A stretch of DNA of 64,000 bases, taken from the NCBI RefSeq assembly GCF_004135735.1, contig NZ_CP012670.1, forward strand, positions 7,828,501 through 7,892,500. Direction: 5' to 3'. How positions within the stretch are numbered: the first letter of the stretch is position 1; every line of letters begins with the position of its first letter. This stretch comes from Sorangium cellulosum. Its GTDB lineage: Bacteria > Myxococcota_A > Polyangia > Polyangiales > Polyangiaceae. The notes under the pieces were generated by a model that saw nothing but the letters and a program-made list of their open reading frames with translations, was not told the DNA's origin and searched no databases. Both the position numbers and the translations under genes were made by a program. Positions 35,478-43,986 of the stretch are shown one piece after another.

Positions 35478-36389
35478 TCACGGCGACGCCGCTGCGGGCT
35501 CCTCGTCGACCTCTTCCTCGTCGACCTCTTCCTCGTCGGCCTCCTCCTCGCCGGCTTCTTCCTCGTCGGCCTCCTCCTCGCCGACCTCCTCCTCGTCGTT
35601 CTCCTGCTTCCCCGCGGCCTTGACGACGCGCGACTGGAGCTTCGGGGTGACGTCCTCGAAGGCGTCGCCGAAGAAGTAGTAGCCGATCTTCCGCAGGTGC
35701 GCGTGGCGCCGGACCAGGAGCGTCCAGAGCCGGTCGCGCATCGCCTCGGCCTCGCCGCGCTGCTTCGCGGCGGGCCGGCGGGCGCCGTCGGGGGTGAGGT
35801 TGTCGAGCAGCCACTCGCTCGCTTCCCGCAAGAGGTCGAACTCCTCCCGCGTGAAGGGGTGTTTCCCCCGGAGCGCCTCCGCGTGCTCGTCGTACAGGTG
35901 CGCCAGGGCCATGCCGTCGCTGGCCATGTCGTACTTGCCCGTGCCGGCGCGGATCTCCGCCACGACGTCCCTGGGCAAGAGCCCTCGCCTGGCGAGGGTC
36001 TCGGCGAGCGACAGCATCGGCTCCCGCAGCTCGGCCACCGCCTTGAGCTTCGCCTCGATCTCGCGGCTGCTGGCCGGCCTGGCGGTGACGCGGGTCGAGG
36101 CGAACAAGAGCGCCCGGCCGAGATCCGGCAGCGCGAGCACCTCATCGAGCGGCAGCTCGGGTAGCGCCCGGCGGACCCGCGCCGGATCGGCGCAGGTCGC
36201 CGCGACGCCCTGCTTCACATTGGCGAAGGCGATCCGGACGTCGGCCCGACAGAGCTCGACCTCCCGGTCCGGAAGCGCCAGGGCCTCCGGGGCGAAGCGC
36301 TTGTAGCAAGCGCGGTAGGAGTGCTTCTCCGCGGGAGGCGACGCAGGCGCCTTCCCCGTGTCTTTGTTCTTGGTCTTGGCTTTGGCCAT
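35478..36389 (-). CDS. Hypothetical protein with Glu-rich acidic tail
   Basis: A 303-residue cytoplasmic protein starting MAKAKTKNKDTGKAP at 36389. The central 220 residues are mostly helical with no recognised domain (YRACYKRFAPEALALPDREV, GTGKYDMASDGMALAHLYDE, KIGYYFFGDAFEDVTPKLQS). The last 40 residues are almost entirely Glu/Asp/Val/Ala in short repeats (DEEEADEEEAGEEEADEEEV). A deleted second copy of the gene start and upstream region lies at 53434-53800. An array of 43-bp repeats stands directly upstream. A highly acidic tail could bind basic proteins or DNA-binding factors, but no function is known. Confidence 0.7.
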   Translation of the reverse strand: MAKAKTKNKDTGKAPASPPAEKHSYRACYKRFAPEALALPDREVELCRADVRIAFANVKQGVAATCADPARVRRALPELPLDEVLALPDLGRALLFASTRVTARPASSREIEAKLKAVAELREPMLSLAETLARRGLLPRDVVAEIRAGTGKYDMASDGMALAHLYDEHAEALRGKHPFTREEFDLLREASEWLLDNLTPDGARRPAAKQRGEAEAMRDRLWTLLVRRHAHLRKIGYYFFGDAFEDVTPKLQSRVVKAAGKQENDEEEVGEEEADEEEAGEEEADEEEVDEEEVDEEPAAASP

Positions 36390-36530
36390 CCTGAAGGTGT
36401 ACCCGCAGCCGGACGCGGCCGTGAGCTGGCTTTCACCGAAAGCACGAAAGCAACGCGCACGTGCTCGGCAGGAACGCCTCGCACCGCCCCGCTCCGGCGC
36501 ACAGGTCCACCCGCATCCCGGACTGTGAAC

Positions 36531-36690
36531 GCGCGGGCACACGTAGTGTCATTTCGCATGCTCTCCTGTAAACGTTCGGGCACACGTAGTGTCATTTCGC
36601 ATGCTCTCCTGTAAACGTTCGGGCACACGTAGTGTCATTTCGCATGCTCTCCTGTAAACGTTCGGGCACACGTAGTGTCACTCCGGCAGG
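36531..36690. repeat. 43-bp tandem array upstream of the acidic gene
   Basis: Copies of GGGCACACGTAGTGTCATTT followed by CGCATGCTCTCCTGTAAACGTTC have the ACGTAGTG core starting at 36541, 36584, 36627 and 36670. Each copy holds the inverted repeat ACAC-GTA-GTGT. The unit is not a multiple of three, so it is probably regulatory rather than coding. It lies 150-300 bp upstream of the gene start at 36389. From 36690 to 36935 nothing further is recognised. Confidence 0.85.
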
Positions 36691-36935
36691 TGCCGGGACA
36701 GCGCGCCGATCGCGCGGCCTCGCGGTCTTCGCGGCGGCTCGCGTTCCGTCCATCCCGGATCCCTGACGAGACGACCCCGCCAGGGCCAACCGTTGCGAGC
36801 TGCCGGCCGCCGCGGGATTCCAGGGGAGCGTGATCCGGATCGGGACCCCTCGGAAGCCATGGCCCCAACGCGGGCCCAACCGGCGAGCAGCGCGCCCGTC
36901 CTGTGCGTCGGGTTCAATCGGAGCACCAGCGCGGA

Positions 36936-37364
36936 CTACCCGTGCACATCCGGGCTCCTCGCGAGCTCGTAGATTTGCGCGGCCCAGGACAGAACCGCAT
37001 GCGCAGCGCGGGCGGCGGGGTCCTTGGCGCCCATCGCATCCAGGATCGCAAGGACCCGCCGTCGCCCCTCTTCGTCGCCGTCGACCCAGTGAGTCATCGC
37101 CTCCTCGAGCGGCGCGATGCGGCAGATCGGCGCGCGGGCCTCAGCCACTTCAGGCTCGTTCCGACGCCCAGGGGTCGCCTCGTCCAGGACCCGTCGAGCG
37201 AACGTCAGCAGGGCCGTCGCCACCTTGCCGGCTGGAGCGCTGTAGTACGCATTGAACCCCTCCTCGATGAGCGCCTGCACATGCCCCTTGCTCAACGGAA
37301 CGACGCGCCACTCCATCTGCTGAACCAATGACTTGAGCCTGGATCTCTGGTCGTCGGATTCCAC
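36936..37364 (-). CDS. Small hypothetical cytoplasmic protein
   Basis: A 142-residue protein starting at a GTG with GGGAGG five bases upstream. It is helical and mixed-charge (LKSLVQQMEWRVVPLSKGHV, KVATALLTFARRVLDEATPG, RRVLAILDAMGAKDPAARAA), without membrane segments or a known domain. A decayed relative of its C-terminus lies at 32550-32630, so the family is multi-copy in this genome. It is 180 bp downstream of the sigma factor gene on the same strand, possibly cotranscribed. Confidence 0.65.
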   Translation of the reverse strand: MESDDQRSRLKSLVQQMEWRVVPLSKGHVQALIEEGFNAYYSAPAGKVATALLTFARRVLDEATPGRRNEPEVAEARAPICRIAPLEEAMTHWVDGDEEGRRRVLAILDAMGAKDPAARAAHAVLSWAAQIYELARSPDVHG

Positions 37365-37544
37365 TCATCCTCCCTCGAGCTGTCGCCTGGGCTTGCCCTC
37401 CTGGCTCATGTCTTCACATGATCTATCGCCTCCTGGACGTGAACATCCCTGTCCGACAAGGCGGATCCCCGCCCTGCGCTGCCCGAGGACAGCGCCGTCG
37501 TCCCCGCCTGCTCGGTTCTCGGTTGTTGATGGACAGCCGACGAT

Positions 37545-38672
37545 TCAGCGAAGCTGCCTGAGCATCTCCTCGCGCTCCCCGGCGAGCCGCCCTCGCGGGA
37601 ACTCCTGCGCGTGGGCTTCGAGCAGCCGGCGCGCCTCGAGGTCCGCCTCCGCGGTGCGGCCCTCGAAGGCCCTTCGGGCTCGGCGGATCAAGCTCCTCTC
37701 GCGCGCGCTGATGGCTTCCGGCATCGAGATCGCGGGCGGCGGGGCGCCGCGCGATGCCGCGATCGACGGCGCGTGCGGCCTGCTCGCCCTCGCGCCGGCC
37801 TGCCCGTCGTCCCGGTGCTCGGCGAGCGGCGCCCCGTCGCTCCCTGCGGGCGCAGCGACGGGTCCCCCAGCGCGTCCGTTGCTCGGCGCCGCCGGGAGCG
37901 GCACCGGAGCCTCCGCCGCCGACTCGGTCCAGTGTTCATCGACGGCCGAACGGAACCACCACGAGAAGCTCGACGGGAAGATCAGCTCCGCGACGACGGC
38001 GCCCGCGATGGCGAGGGTTGCGCCCTGAATCACGGCCCTCCAGCGCCAGCGGCCCAAGGAGCTGACCCAGCCCTGGCGGCGGTAGAGCCCCAGCGGAGCG
38101 ACGCAGGCGGCGTCGTCCCACCCGCGCGAGCGTTGCTTCGCTCTCCAGCGTTGCGTCACCGCCTCGAGCTGCTCGCGCGCGCGACGGTGCCGTGTTCTCA
38201 CGGCCTCGGGGTGGAGACCCAACTCCGCGGCGATCTGGGCGAGCGGGATCCCCTCCAGGTCGTGCTTGATCAAGACGTCCCGGTACTTCGGGTCGACCTG
38301 GCCGACGAGGCGGCGCGTCAGCTCTTCCCGCTGCCGAGCACGGAGGAGCTCTTCCGGCGTCGGCTGCTCGGCCCGGATCTCGCGCTCCTCGAACGACGTC
38401 AGGACCTCGCCCCGACGGCGCGCATCACGGACATGATTGCGCGCCCGGTTGCACGCGATCGTGACGCGGTACGGCGCGTCCTCCCCGTCCGGCCCGATCC
38501 CCCGGTTCGCCTCCAGCGCGCGCAGGAGCGCGTCCTGCGCCACGTCTTCGGCATGTCGCGCCGGCACCCCATGACGCCTCGCGAGGCGCCGGAGGAGCTC
38601 GAAGGTGCCCGAGAGGCCCGATGGCTTGCCCACGCCCGTAGCACACCTGAGCGGGGCTCTCGGGGTCGGCAA
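37545..38672 (-). CDS. ECF-type sigma factor with C-terminal membrane-anchored extension
   Basis: A 375-residue protein; start uncertain (TTG 38672 or a GTG about 13 codons later). Residues 20-90 are sigma region 2 (RRHGVPARHAEDVAQDALLR, RNHVRDARRRGEV), and residues 115-170 are region 4 (QVDPKYRDVLIKHDLEGIPL, AAELGLHPEAVRTRHRRARE). After residue 200 comes one membrane span (VIQGATLAIAGAVVAELIF), a Pro/Ala-rich periplasmic linker and a TPR-like helical end (ERSLIRRARRAFEGRTAEAD). Such fused extensions can act as built-in anti-sigma or sensory parts. It is divergent from the PEGA-domain and glycine-rich genes, its likely regulon. Confidence 0.85.
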   Translation of the reverse strand: MPTPRAPLRCATGVGKPSGLSGTFELLRRLARRHGVPARHAEDVAQDALLRALEANRGIGPDGEDAPYRVTIACNRARNHVRDARRRGEVLTSFEEREIRAEQPTPEELLRARQREELTRRLVGQVDPKYRDVLIKHDLEGIPLAQIAAELGLHPEAVRTRHRRAREQLEAVTQRWRAKQRSRGWDDAACVAPLGLYRRQGWVSSLGRWRWRAVIQGATLAIAGAVVAELIFPSSFSWWFRSAVDEHWTESAAEAPVPLPAAPSNGRAGGPVAAPAGSDGAPLAEHRDDGQAGARASRPHAPSIAASRGAPPPAISMPEAISARERSLIRRARRAFEGRTAEADLEARRLLEAHAQEFPRGRLAGEREEMLRQLR

Positions 38673-38870
38673 AGTGCACGGACGAGCTCACTTCGGTCGG
38701 AGAATGTAGGACAGATCGCCGCTTCCCGCCGTGATTCGGCCACGAGATCACCGGCGCACGGAGCGGACGGACCCATTCCGCCATCCGACCACAAATTCTC
38801 AACCAAACGGCTATTTTGCGGCGCTTTGTGCCGGTTGACGCCGAGGGTCGGGCGTCAGTACCGTCCCCCC
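38673..38870. promoter_or_regulatory. Divergent promoter region, sigma factor / PEGA operon
   Basis: This 198-bp gap separates two outward-facing transcription units. It contains an AT-rich island (ACAAATTCTCAACCAAACGG, 38788-38808) uncommon here and likely part of a promoter for the plus-strand operon. Exact boxes could not be fixed. Confidence 0.4.
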
Positions 38871-39983
38871 ATGCGTTGCGGTGTGCACCTGCTCTTGATT
38901 GGGCTGACGGCTTTCGCATCCACGGGCTTGACCGGTGCGGCCAGCGCAGAGGAACTGTATCCGTTGCCGGGACGGAGCGACCGTTCCACGGTCAAGGACC
39001 ATGTCCGGCGTGGCCGTCGAGCGCGCGACGCCGGACGGTGGAACGAGGCGTACGCCGCGTACAAGGCGGCGCTCGAAGCAGCCACCCCGGCGTCCAGCAC
39101 GGAGCGAGAGCGCGCGGAGATCGCCGGCGAGCTCGGCCTTTGCGAGCTCGCGTTGCGCAGATACCGGGATGCGGCCGAGCACCTGGCCTGGAGCCTTGAG
39201 CAACGTGAGGCGCTGCCGGTTGCGCTGCAGAAACGGTTCGAGCAGGGACTGCGCAAGGCAGCGCCGCACGTGGCGATACTGAACCTCTCGGTCGATCCGC
39301 CCGACGCCGAGGTGCTCGTCGATGGCAAGCCCCTCGGCCGGCTCGCGCGAACTTACAGGCTGTTCTTCGAGCCCGGCCAGCACATGGTGCGGGCCCAGGC
39401 GCCGGGGCGCGCGGAAGCGCTCCACTCGTTCGGCGCTGTCGCCAAGACGGAGCACAACATCACGATGCGCCTGCCGCGCGCGGCGGTGAGCAGCGAAAAG
39501 GAGGGCGCGCCGGGATCCCCGAAGGAAGCGCCGTTGGCCCCGAGCGCTCCGGCGGCTGCGCGCACGGGGCCTCCCAGCCCGTGGGTTTCCTGGCCGGGGG
39601 CGGCGCGGATCGGCGGCGTCGCGGTGACGACGGCGACGGCGGCGGCCGGCGCGGTCCTTCTGCTGCGCGCTCACGTCGTTCACGGCGACCTGCGCGAGGG
39701 AGACATCGCGCGCCGCGCGCAGGGATGGACGTCGCACACCTGCCGGAAAGCGAGCGCCCCGGCGGCGTGCGCCGACATTCACGACCAGGTGAACGAGAGA
39801 AACCTGTTCGCCACCCTCGGCAAGGTGTCGCTGGCGGCGAGCGCCGTGTTCGGCGTGGCCACGGCGGCCTCATTTTTCACGGAGATCGCCGTCTTCGGTG
39901 GCGGGCCGAGCGCCTCCGGCGTCCGCGTCGTCCCCATGGCAACGAGCGAACGGGCGGGCGTGCTCCTCGAAGGAGCCTGGTGA
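38871..39983 (+). CDS. PEGA-domain protein with signal peptide and TPR-like repeat
   Basis: A 370-residue protein with a signal peptide (LLLIGLTAFASTGLTGAASA). Residues about 35-130 form TPR-like helices (GRRARDAGRWNEAYAAYKAA, LCELALRRYRDAAEHLAWSL). A PEGA domain follows (VDPPDAEVLVDGKPLGRLAR, FFEPGQHMVRAQAPGRAE), then a linker, and C-terminal hydrophobic segments (GGVAVTTATAAAGAVLLLR; VSLAASAVFGVATAASFFTE). This architecture is common in myxobacterial envelope proteins. It is first in an operon with two glycine-rich lipoproteins (16-bp gap to the next) and likely sits in the envelope. Confidence 0.85.
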   Translation: MRCGVHLLLIGLTAFASTGLTGAASAEELYPLPGRSDRSTVKDHVRRGRRARDAGRWNEAYAAYKAALEAATPASSTERERAEIAGELGLCELALRRYRDAAEHLAWSLEQREALPVALQKRFEQGLRKAAPHVAILNLSVDPPDAEVLVDGKPLGRLARTYRLFFEPGQHMVRAQAPGRAEALHSFGAVAKTEHNITMRLPRAAVSSEKEGAPGSPKEAPLAPSAPAAARTGPPSPWVSWPGAARIGGVAVTTATAAAGAVLLLRAHVVHGDLREGDIARRAQGWTSHTCRKASAPAACADIHDQVNERNLFATLGKVSLAASAVFGVATAASFFTEIAVFGGGPSASGVRVVPMATSERAGVLLEGAW

Positions 39984-39998
39984 GGCGGAGGAGAGATC

Positions 39999-41642
39999 AT
40001 GCGTTCTAGATCCACGGGTCGAGGGGTCCTCCGCTCGCTGGCATCCATCGCGCTCGGTCTGGCCGGAGCGGCCAGCAACACGGGGTGCTACTCGGAGAGC
40101 TGCGCGGACGCCTACCTGTGCGAGGTTCCGCCGCCGGAGCCGTCTCCTTGTGATGGGGATCCGGCGACGGCGGGGGCGCTCGACCTGTGCGGGGTGTTCG
40201 TCAGCGAGGAGGGCGACGACAACAGCCCCGGCACGAAGGACGCGCCGGTGAGGACGTTGCAACACGCGATCGGGCTCGCGGCGAGCGGTCGAAGGCGCGG
40301 CGAGGCGCCGACCCGGCGCGTGTACGCGTGCGGCGGGTTGTTCGAGGAGGCGATCACGCTCCCTTCGGGGGTCGACCTCTGGGGCAGCCGTCGCTGTGAT
40401 TCCGGCGGCGACTGGTCGTATGACGGGTCGTTCGGCGGGCCGAATGAGCTCACCGTCATCGCGCCGCCCGCGGGGATCCCGGTGCGGGTCCTCGAGGGGA
40501 AGAGCGATGCGGTCCTCGGGGGGGACGACGCGACGTCCATGATCTTCGGCGTGCGCGCCAAGGCGGCGGATGCGTCCGCGAGCGATGGCAAATCGTCGAT
40601 CGCGATGATCCTGGAGCAGGGGGCCAGGGCGATCGTGCAGGCGAGCGTGATCCTCGCAGGCGACGGCAAGGATGGAGAGCCAGGCGAGGACGCGCCGAGC
40701 TTCCGCGCGAAAGCCGGGGTGGTGGGGAACGGCGGCGTGGACGCCTGCACCGCCAACATGGCGCCGGGCGCCCTTCCGGTCGTGACCGTGTGCGACGACG
40801 GGATCGAGTCGACGGGTGGCCAGGGGGGCGACGGAGGCCGCGAGATGGGCGGCGATGGGACGTCGGGACTGCCGGAACCGGTCGGGAATCCGGCCAACCG
40901 CGGCCTGGCTGGCGATGGTGCATCCAGCATGGCGTGCACGGATGGGCAGGATGGAGCACCCGGCGCCGATGCGGAGCGTGCTGCCGGAGCGGCCGGCGCC
41001 GGCCTCCTGGACATGGACGGATGGGTCGGCGTCCGCGGCAAAGACGGGGAGAAGGGCGGCGTCGGTCAGGGCGGCGGCGGAGGTGGCGGCGGCAAAGGAC
41101 GCGACTCCACCAGGAACGCGTGTCCGGCAGGTCGGCCCCAGGTCGGTGCGGCCGGCGGATCGGGCGGCAGCGGCGGCTGCGGGGGCAAGGGGGGCAAGGG
41201 GGGCGACTACGGCGGCGCGAGCATCGCGATCGTGGCCTTGCAGGGGAGCAACCTCACGGTCGATGCCAGCACGGTCCTCGGGGCCAAGGGCGGCGATGGC
41301 GGGGTCGGCGGAACGGGCCAGTGGGGAGGCTTTGGCGTCGACGGCGCCTTCGGCGGGAACGGTCTTCTGACCGACACGTCGCGCGGGTGCCGCGGCGGCT
41401 TTGGCGGCGACGGCGGTCGCGGGGGCGATGCCGGCGGCGGGCTCGGGGGCCACTCGTTCGGCATCGCTTCCGTGGGCGCCTCCGTGGCCATCTTGCAGAC
41501 GGCGACGGTCAAGCCCGGACAGGCCGGCAAGGGGGGGCTCGGCGGCAATGCAACTGCGGAAAACGGGCTCGGCCAGGGGAACGACGGGACTGCGCTGTTC
41601 TGGTACCGGTTCGATGCGCCAGACCCGGAGCCGCCTCGATGA
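39999..41642 (+). CDS. Glycine-rich (PGRS-like) surface lipoprotein 1
   Basis: A 547-residue protein. ATG 39999 has GGAGGAGAG directly upstream. The signal ends at NTGC, a lipobox, with Cys about 30. The N-terminal third has a DUF1565/pectin-lyase-like opening (SPGTKDAPVRTLQHAIGLAA, LPSGVDLWGSRRCDSG). The rest is rich in Gly-Gly-X (GQGGGGGGGGKGRDSTRNAC, GGKGGKGGDYGGASIAIVAL), with strands such as SIAIVALQGSNLTVDASTVL typical of a beta-helix with glycine loops. It is probably an outer-surface structural or adhesive protein. Its neighbour encodes a paralogue. Confidence 0.82.
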   Translation: MRSRSTGRGVLRSLASIALGLAGAASNTGCYSESCADAYLCEVPPPEPSPCDGDPATAGALDLCGVFVSEEGDDNSPGTKDAPVRTLQHAIGLAASGRRRGEAPTRRVYACGGLFEEAITLPSGVDLWGSRRCDSGGDWSYDGSFGGPNELTVIAPPAGIPVRVLEGKSDAVLGGDDATSMIFGVRAKAADASASDGKSSIAMILEQGARAIVQASVILAGDGKDGEPGEDAPSFRAKAGVVGNGGVDACTANMAPGALPVVTVCDDGIESTGGQGGDGGREMGGDGTSGLPEPVGNPANRGLAGDGASSMACTDGQDGAPGADAERAAGAAGAGLLDMDGWVGVRGKDGEKGGVGQGGGGGGGGKGRDSTRNACPAGRPQVGAAGGSGGSGGCGGKGGKGGDYGGASIAIVALQGSNLTVDASTVLGAKGGDGGVGGTGQWGGFGVDGAFGGNGLLTDTSRGCRGGFGGDGGRGGDAGGGLGGHSFGIASVGASVAILQTATVKPGQAGKGGLGGNATAENGLGQGNDGTALFWYRFDAPDPEPPR

Positions 41643-41679
41643 ACCGCCCTGTGCTGGCGGCACACGTCAGGAGACGCCC

Positions 41680-43230
41680 ATGAGGAAGATCACCGCTGCT
41701 ACCTTCGTCCTTCTGTTGTCGCCGTGGGCGACCGGCTGCGGAACCGTGCCCGACGTGAACGACCCTGGCGCGACGCCTTGTGAAGGCACCTCGTGCGTGG
41801 ACGAGCCGCCCCCGGAGTCGGTCTGCCTGGAGCACATCGCCGCCGGCATCCTCGACGACGGCTGCGGTGTGTTCCTCGCCGGAAACGTCGGTGGCGGCGA
41901 CGACAGGAACCCCGGCACGAAGGCGAAGCCAGTGTACACCATCGAGCGCGCCATCGAGCTCGCGCGCGCTGGACGAGGGCGCGTGTTCCTCTGCCACGAG
42001 GGATTCATCGTGAGGCAGTTCAGGGTGCCCTCCGGCGTGGATCTTCTCGGGGGCTTCCACTGCTTGAAATGGGAGCGCGATCCCGAGCTCCCATGGACCC
42101 TGTTCAATCGCCTGCCGGTCGACGGCCCCATGGTGATCGTCGAACCCGCGGGCCCCGGGGACACGGGGGCCGCGGACGGGGTGTCGACGCTCGCCGACCT
42201 CCACTTCACCTCGTGGGGCCCGATCGGCGTGCTCGTTCAGTCCAACACGGCAGTGGAGATCGTGCGGAGCGAAATCGGTGCCGGCCATGCGTACGGAGGC
42301 CTCGATGGCGAGAAGTGGCCTCATTACAGCCCACCGGACGGACCGAACGGCATGTTCGCTGCGGAGGGGTGCTCAGCAGCCGTCGTCGCCGGCGGGCCTG
42401 CACCCGTGAACCGGTGCGAGAGCGGGCACACGAGCATCGGCGGCAAGGGAGGCGACGGGCTGCCCGACAGCGCCGAGGATGGCGGCGATGGTGAGCCCGG
42501 TCCGTCGCGGACCCCTTCACTCCCAGGGGTCGGTGGTACCGGGGAGCAGGAGAACGCCCTCTGCCACAACGGATCCGACGGCGGCCCGGGGGCTCCGGGG
42601 ACGCAGGGCGCGCCCGGCGAGGGCATCGGGCGCCTCACCGAGGCCGGGTGGGTGGGCGGCTCGGGGGGCGAGGGGACGTGGGGCACGCCGGGGCAGGGCG
42701 GCGGCGGCGGCGGCGGTCGCCGGGGCGGGCTCGCCGTCTGCGGCGCGGCTTCCAAAGGAGGCGGAGGAGGGGGCTCGGGCGGTGCCGGCGGCTGCGGAGG
42801 CCGGGGAGGCCGCGGGGGAGCGAACGGACATCCGACCATCGGCATCCTCGCGCTTCACGCCCGGGTGACCGTGCGCGACAGCGTGATTACGGCGGTCTCC
42901 GGCGGCAAGGGCGGCGACGGCGGGCCACCGCAGGAAGGCGCCCGAGGCGGCCGAGGCATACAGGGCGCCGCCGACGTGGACGCCGTTCAGGGCTGCATGG
43001 GTGGCCGGGGCGGCCAAGGAGGGCCCGGCGGCTACGGCGGCCCGGGGCGCGGCGGCGACTCGATCGGCATCGCCTACCTCGACGAGGACCAGCTCACGCT
43101 CGAGAACGTCACCATCGAGACCGGGCAGCCGGGCAAGGGCGGCACGAGCTGGAATCACGATGGCAGCACGACGGTGGGAGAGAGCGGCGAGGCCCACGAG
43201 ACGCTTCGGTTTCCTGCATCACCGGATTGA
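41680..43230 (+). CDS. Glycine-rich (PGRS-like) surface lipoprotein 2
   Basis: A 516-residue paralogue of the preceding protein. ATG 41680 has AGGAG upstream; the signal ends ATGC (lipobox). The N-terminal beta-helix part contains NPGTKAKPVYTIERAIELAR and VPSGVDLLGGFHCLKWERDP. Then come glycine-rich blocks, and a C-terminal end with IGIAYLDEDQLTLENVTIET and GQPGKGGTSWNHDGSTTVGE. The DNA for the last 190 residues is present in two more, broken copies at 45490-46041 and 48770-49308. It lies convergent to the three-gene operon whose duplication took this gene end along. Confidence 0.82.
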   Translation: MRKITAATFVLLLSPWATGCGTVPDVNDPGATPCEGTSCVDEPPPESVCLEHIAAGILDDGCGVFLAGNVGGGDDRNPGTKAKPVYTIERAIELARAGRGRVFLCHEGFIVRQFRVPSGVDLLGGFHCLKWERDPELPWTLFNRLPVDGPMVIVEPAGPGDTGAADGVSTLADLHFTSWGPIGVLVQSNTAVEIVRSEIGAGHAYGGLDGEKWPHYSPPDGPNGMFAAEGCSAAVVAGGPAPVNRCESGHTSIGGKGGDGLPDSAEDGGDGEPGPSRTPSLPGVGGTGEQENALCHNGSDGGPGAPGTQGAPGEGIGRLTEAGWVGGSGGEGTWGTPGQGGGGGGGRRGGLAVCGAASKGGGGGGSGGAGGCGGRGGRGGANGHPTIGILALHARVTVRDSVITAVSGGKGGDGGPPQEGARGGRGIQGAADVDAVQGCMGGRGGQGGPGGYGGPGRGGDSIGIAYLDEDQLTLENVTIETGQPGKGGTSWNHDGSTTVGESGEAHETLRFPASPD

Positions 43231-43422
43231 AATTTGCTGCGACGAGCTCTTCGGCTCGGCCCCGGGCGCATCACAGCGGGCCACGACAGACCGACGCCCG
43301 CCGGGAGGGGCCAAGCGGGCACGGGCGCGCCGCCGCGGCGGGGCGCCGAAGCTCGCCTCGATCATCTCGACAGGGAAGCGCCAGAGCTCGGCCAAGTGGA
43401 CGGCGGCCGCCCAGGGGAGTGG

Positions 43423-43986
43423 CTACGGTTCCACCCAAGTCCAGACGGGCGAGAAGAGGCACACGAAGATCGTCGCCTCGCCCATCAACACTGCATCCAT
43501 CTCCACATCCGGCACCACCTCGTTCCCGAGCTCCGGCGGGATCGGCTGGTAGCCGGGGTACGCGGCCTCGATCTCTTCTGCGACCGCCGCCGGTATCTCG
43601 TCGGGCTCGCCCGTATCGTGAATCCCATAATAGGGCCCGAGGAGGCTCACGTGGAAGCTGAGCGAAGCCCTGCTGCTCGGCGAGGGAACGGGCTCCAAGT
43701 CCTTGGGGCGATAGATGCGGGCCGAGTAGGCCGGGTCGGCCCCCCCCCCCACCAGGCAGAGCGACTCGTTTTGAACGCCGAATCGTTTGTCCAGGCGGTC
43801 GATCATCGCTTCCCACGTTGGGTACTCTGCTCGCCCGCGGTTTGCGGCTTCCACCAGACGGCGGTGCTCCTCCGTGTCCTCGTAGACGGGCTCGCCCGGG
43901 GGCACATAGATGCGCTGGATTTTATCCACGCCCCGCGGGTAGAAGCGGTAGACGACGTCGAGCAGCTCGGAGCGAGTTGTCTTCAT
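43423..43986 (-). CDS. DVVYR-family cytoplasmic protein, unit 1 (candidate immunity protein)
   Basis: A 187-residue soluble protein starting MKTTRSELLDVVYRFYPRG at ATG 43986, which overlaps the lipoprotein stop (ATGA). Landmarks shared with its paralogues are EHRRLVEAANRGRAEYPTWE, LSFHVSLLGPYYGIHDTGEP, YPGYQPIPPELGNEVVPDVE and a C-terminus LFSPVWTWVEP. No signal peptide or enzyme motif is visible. It is the last gene of a three-gene operon found twice intact. The family is not recognised with certainty. A soluble last gene after a secreted lipoprotein fits an immunity role but this is inference. Confidence 0.75.
   Translation of the reverse strand: MKTTRSELLDVVYRFYPRGVDKIQRIYVPPGEPVYEDTEEHRRLVEAANRGRAEYPTWEAMIDRLDKRFGVQNESLCLVGGGADPAYSARIYRPKDLEPVPSPSSRASLSFHVSLLGPYYGIHDTGEPDEIPAAVAEEIEAAYPGYQPIPPELGNEVVPDVEMDAVLMGEATIFVCLFSPVWTWVEP

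Noticed and set aside
36541..36680. Short peptides starting MRNDTTCARTFTGEHAK in the 43-bp array
   Set aside because: They arise because the repeat contains an ATG behind AGGAG, but the unit length shifts frame each time and no conserved product results.
36531..36690. 43-bp repeats considered as a CRISPR array
   Set aside because: The units are directly contiguous with no variable spacers, and no cas genes are nearby. The same holds for 53630-53815.
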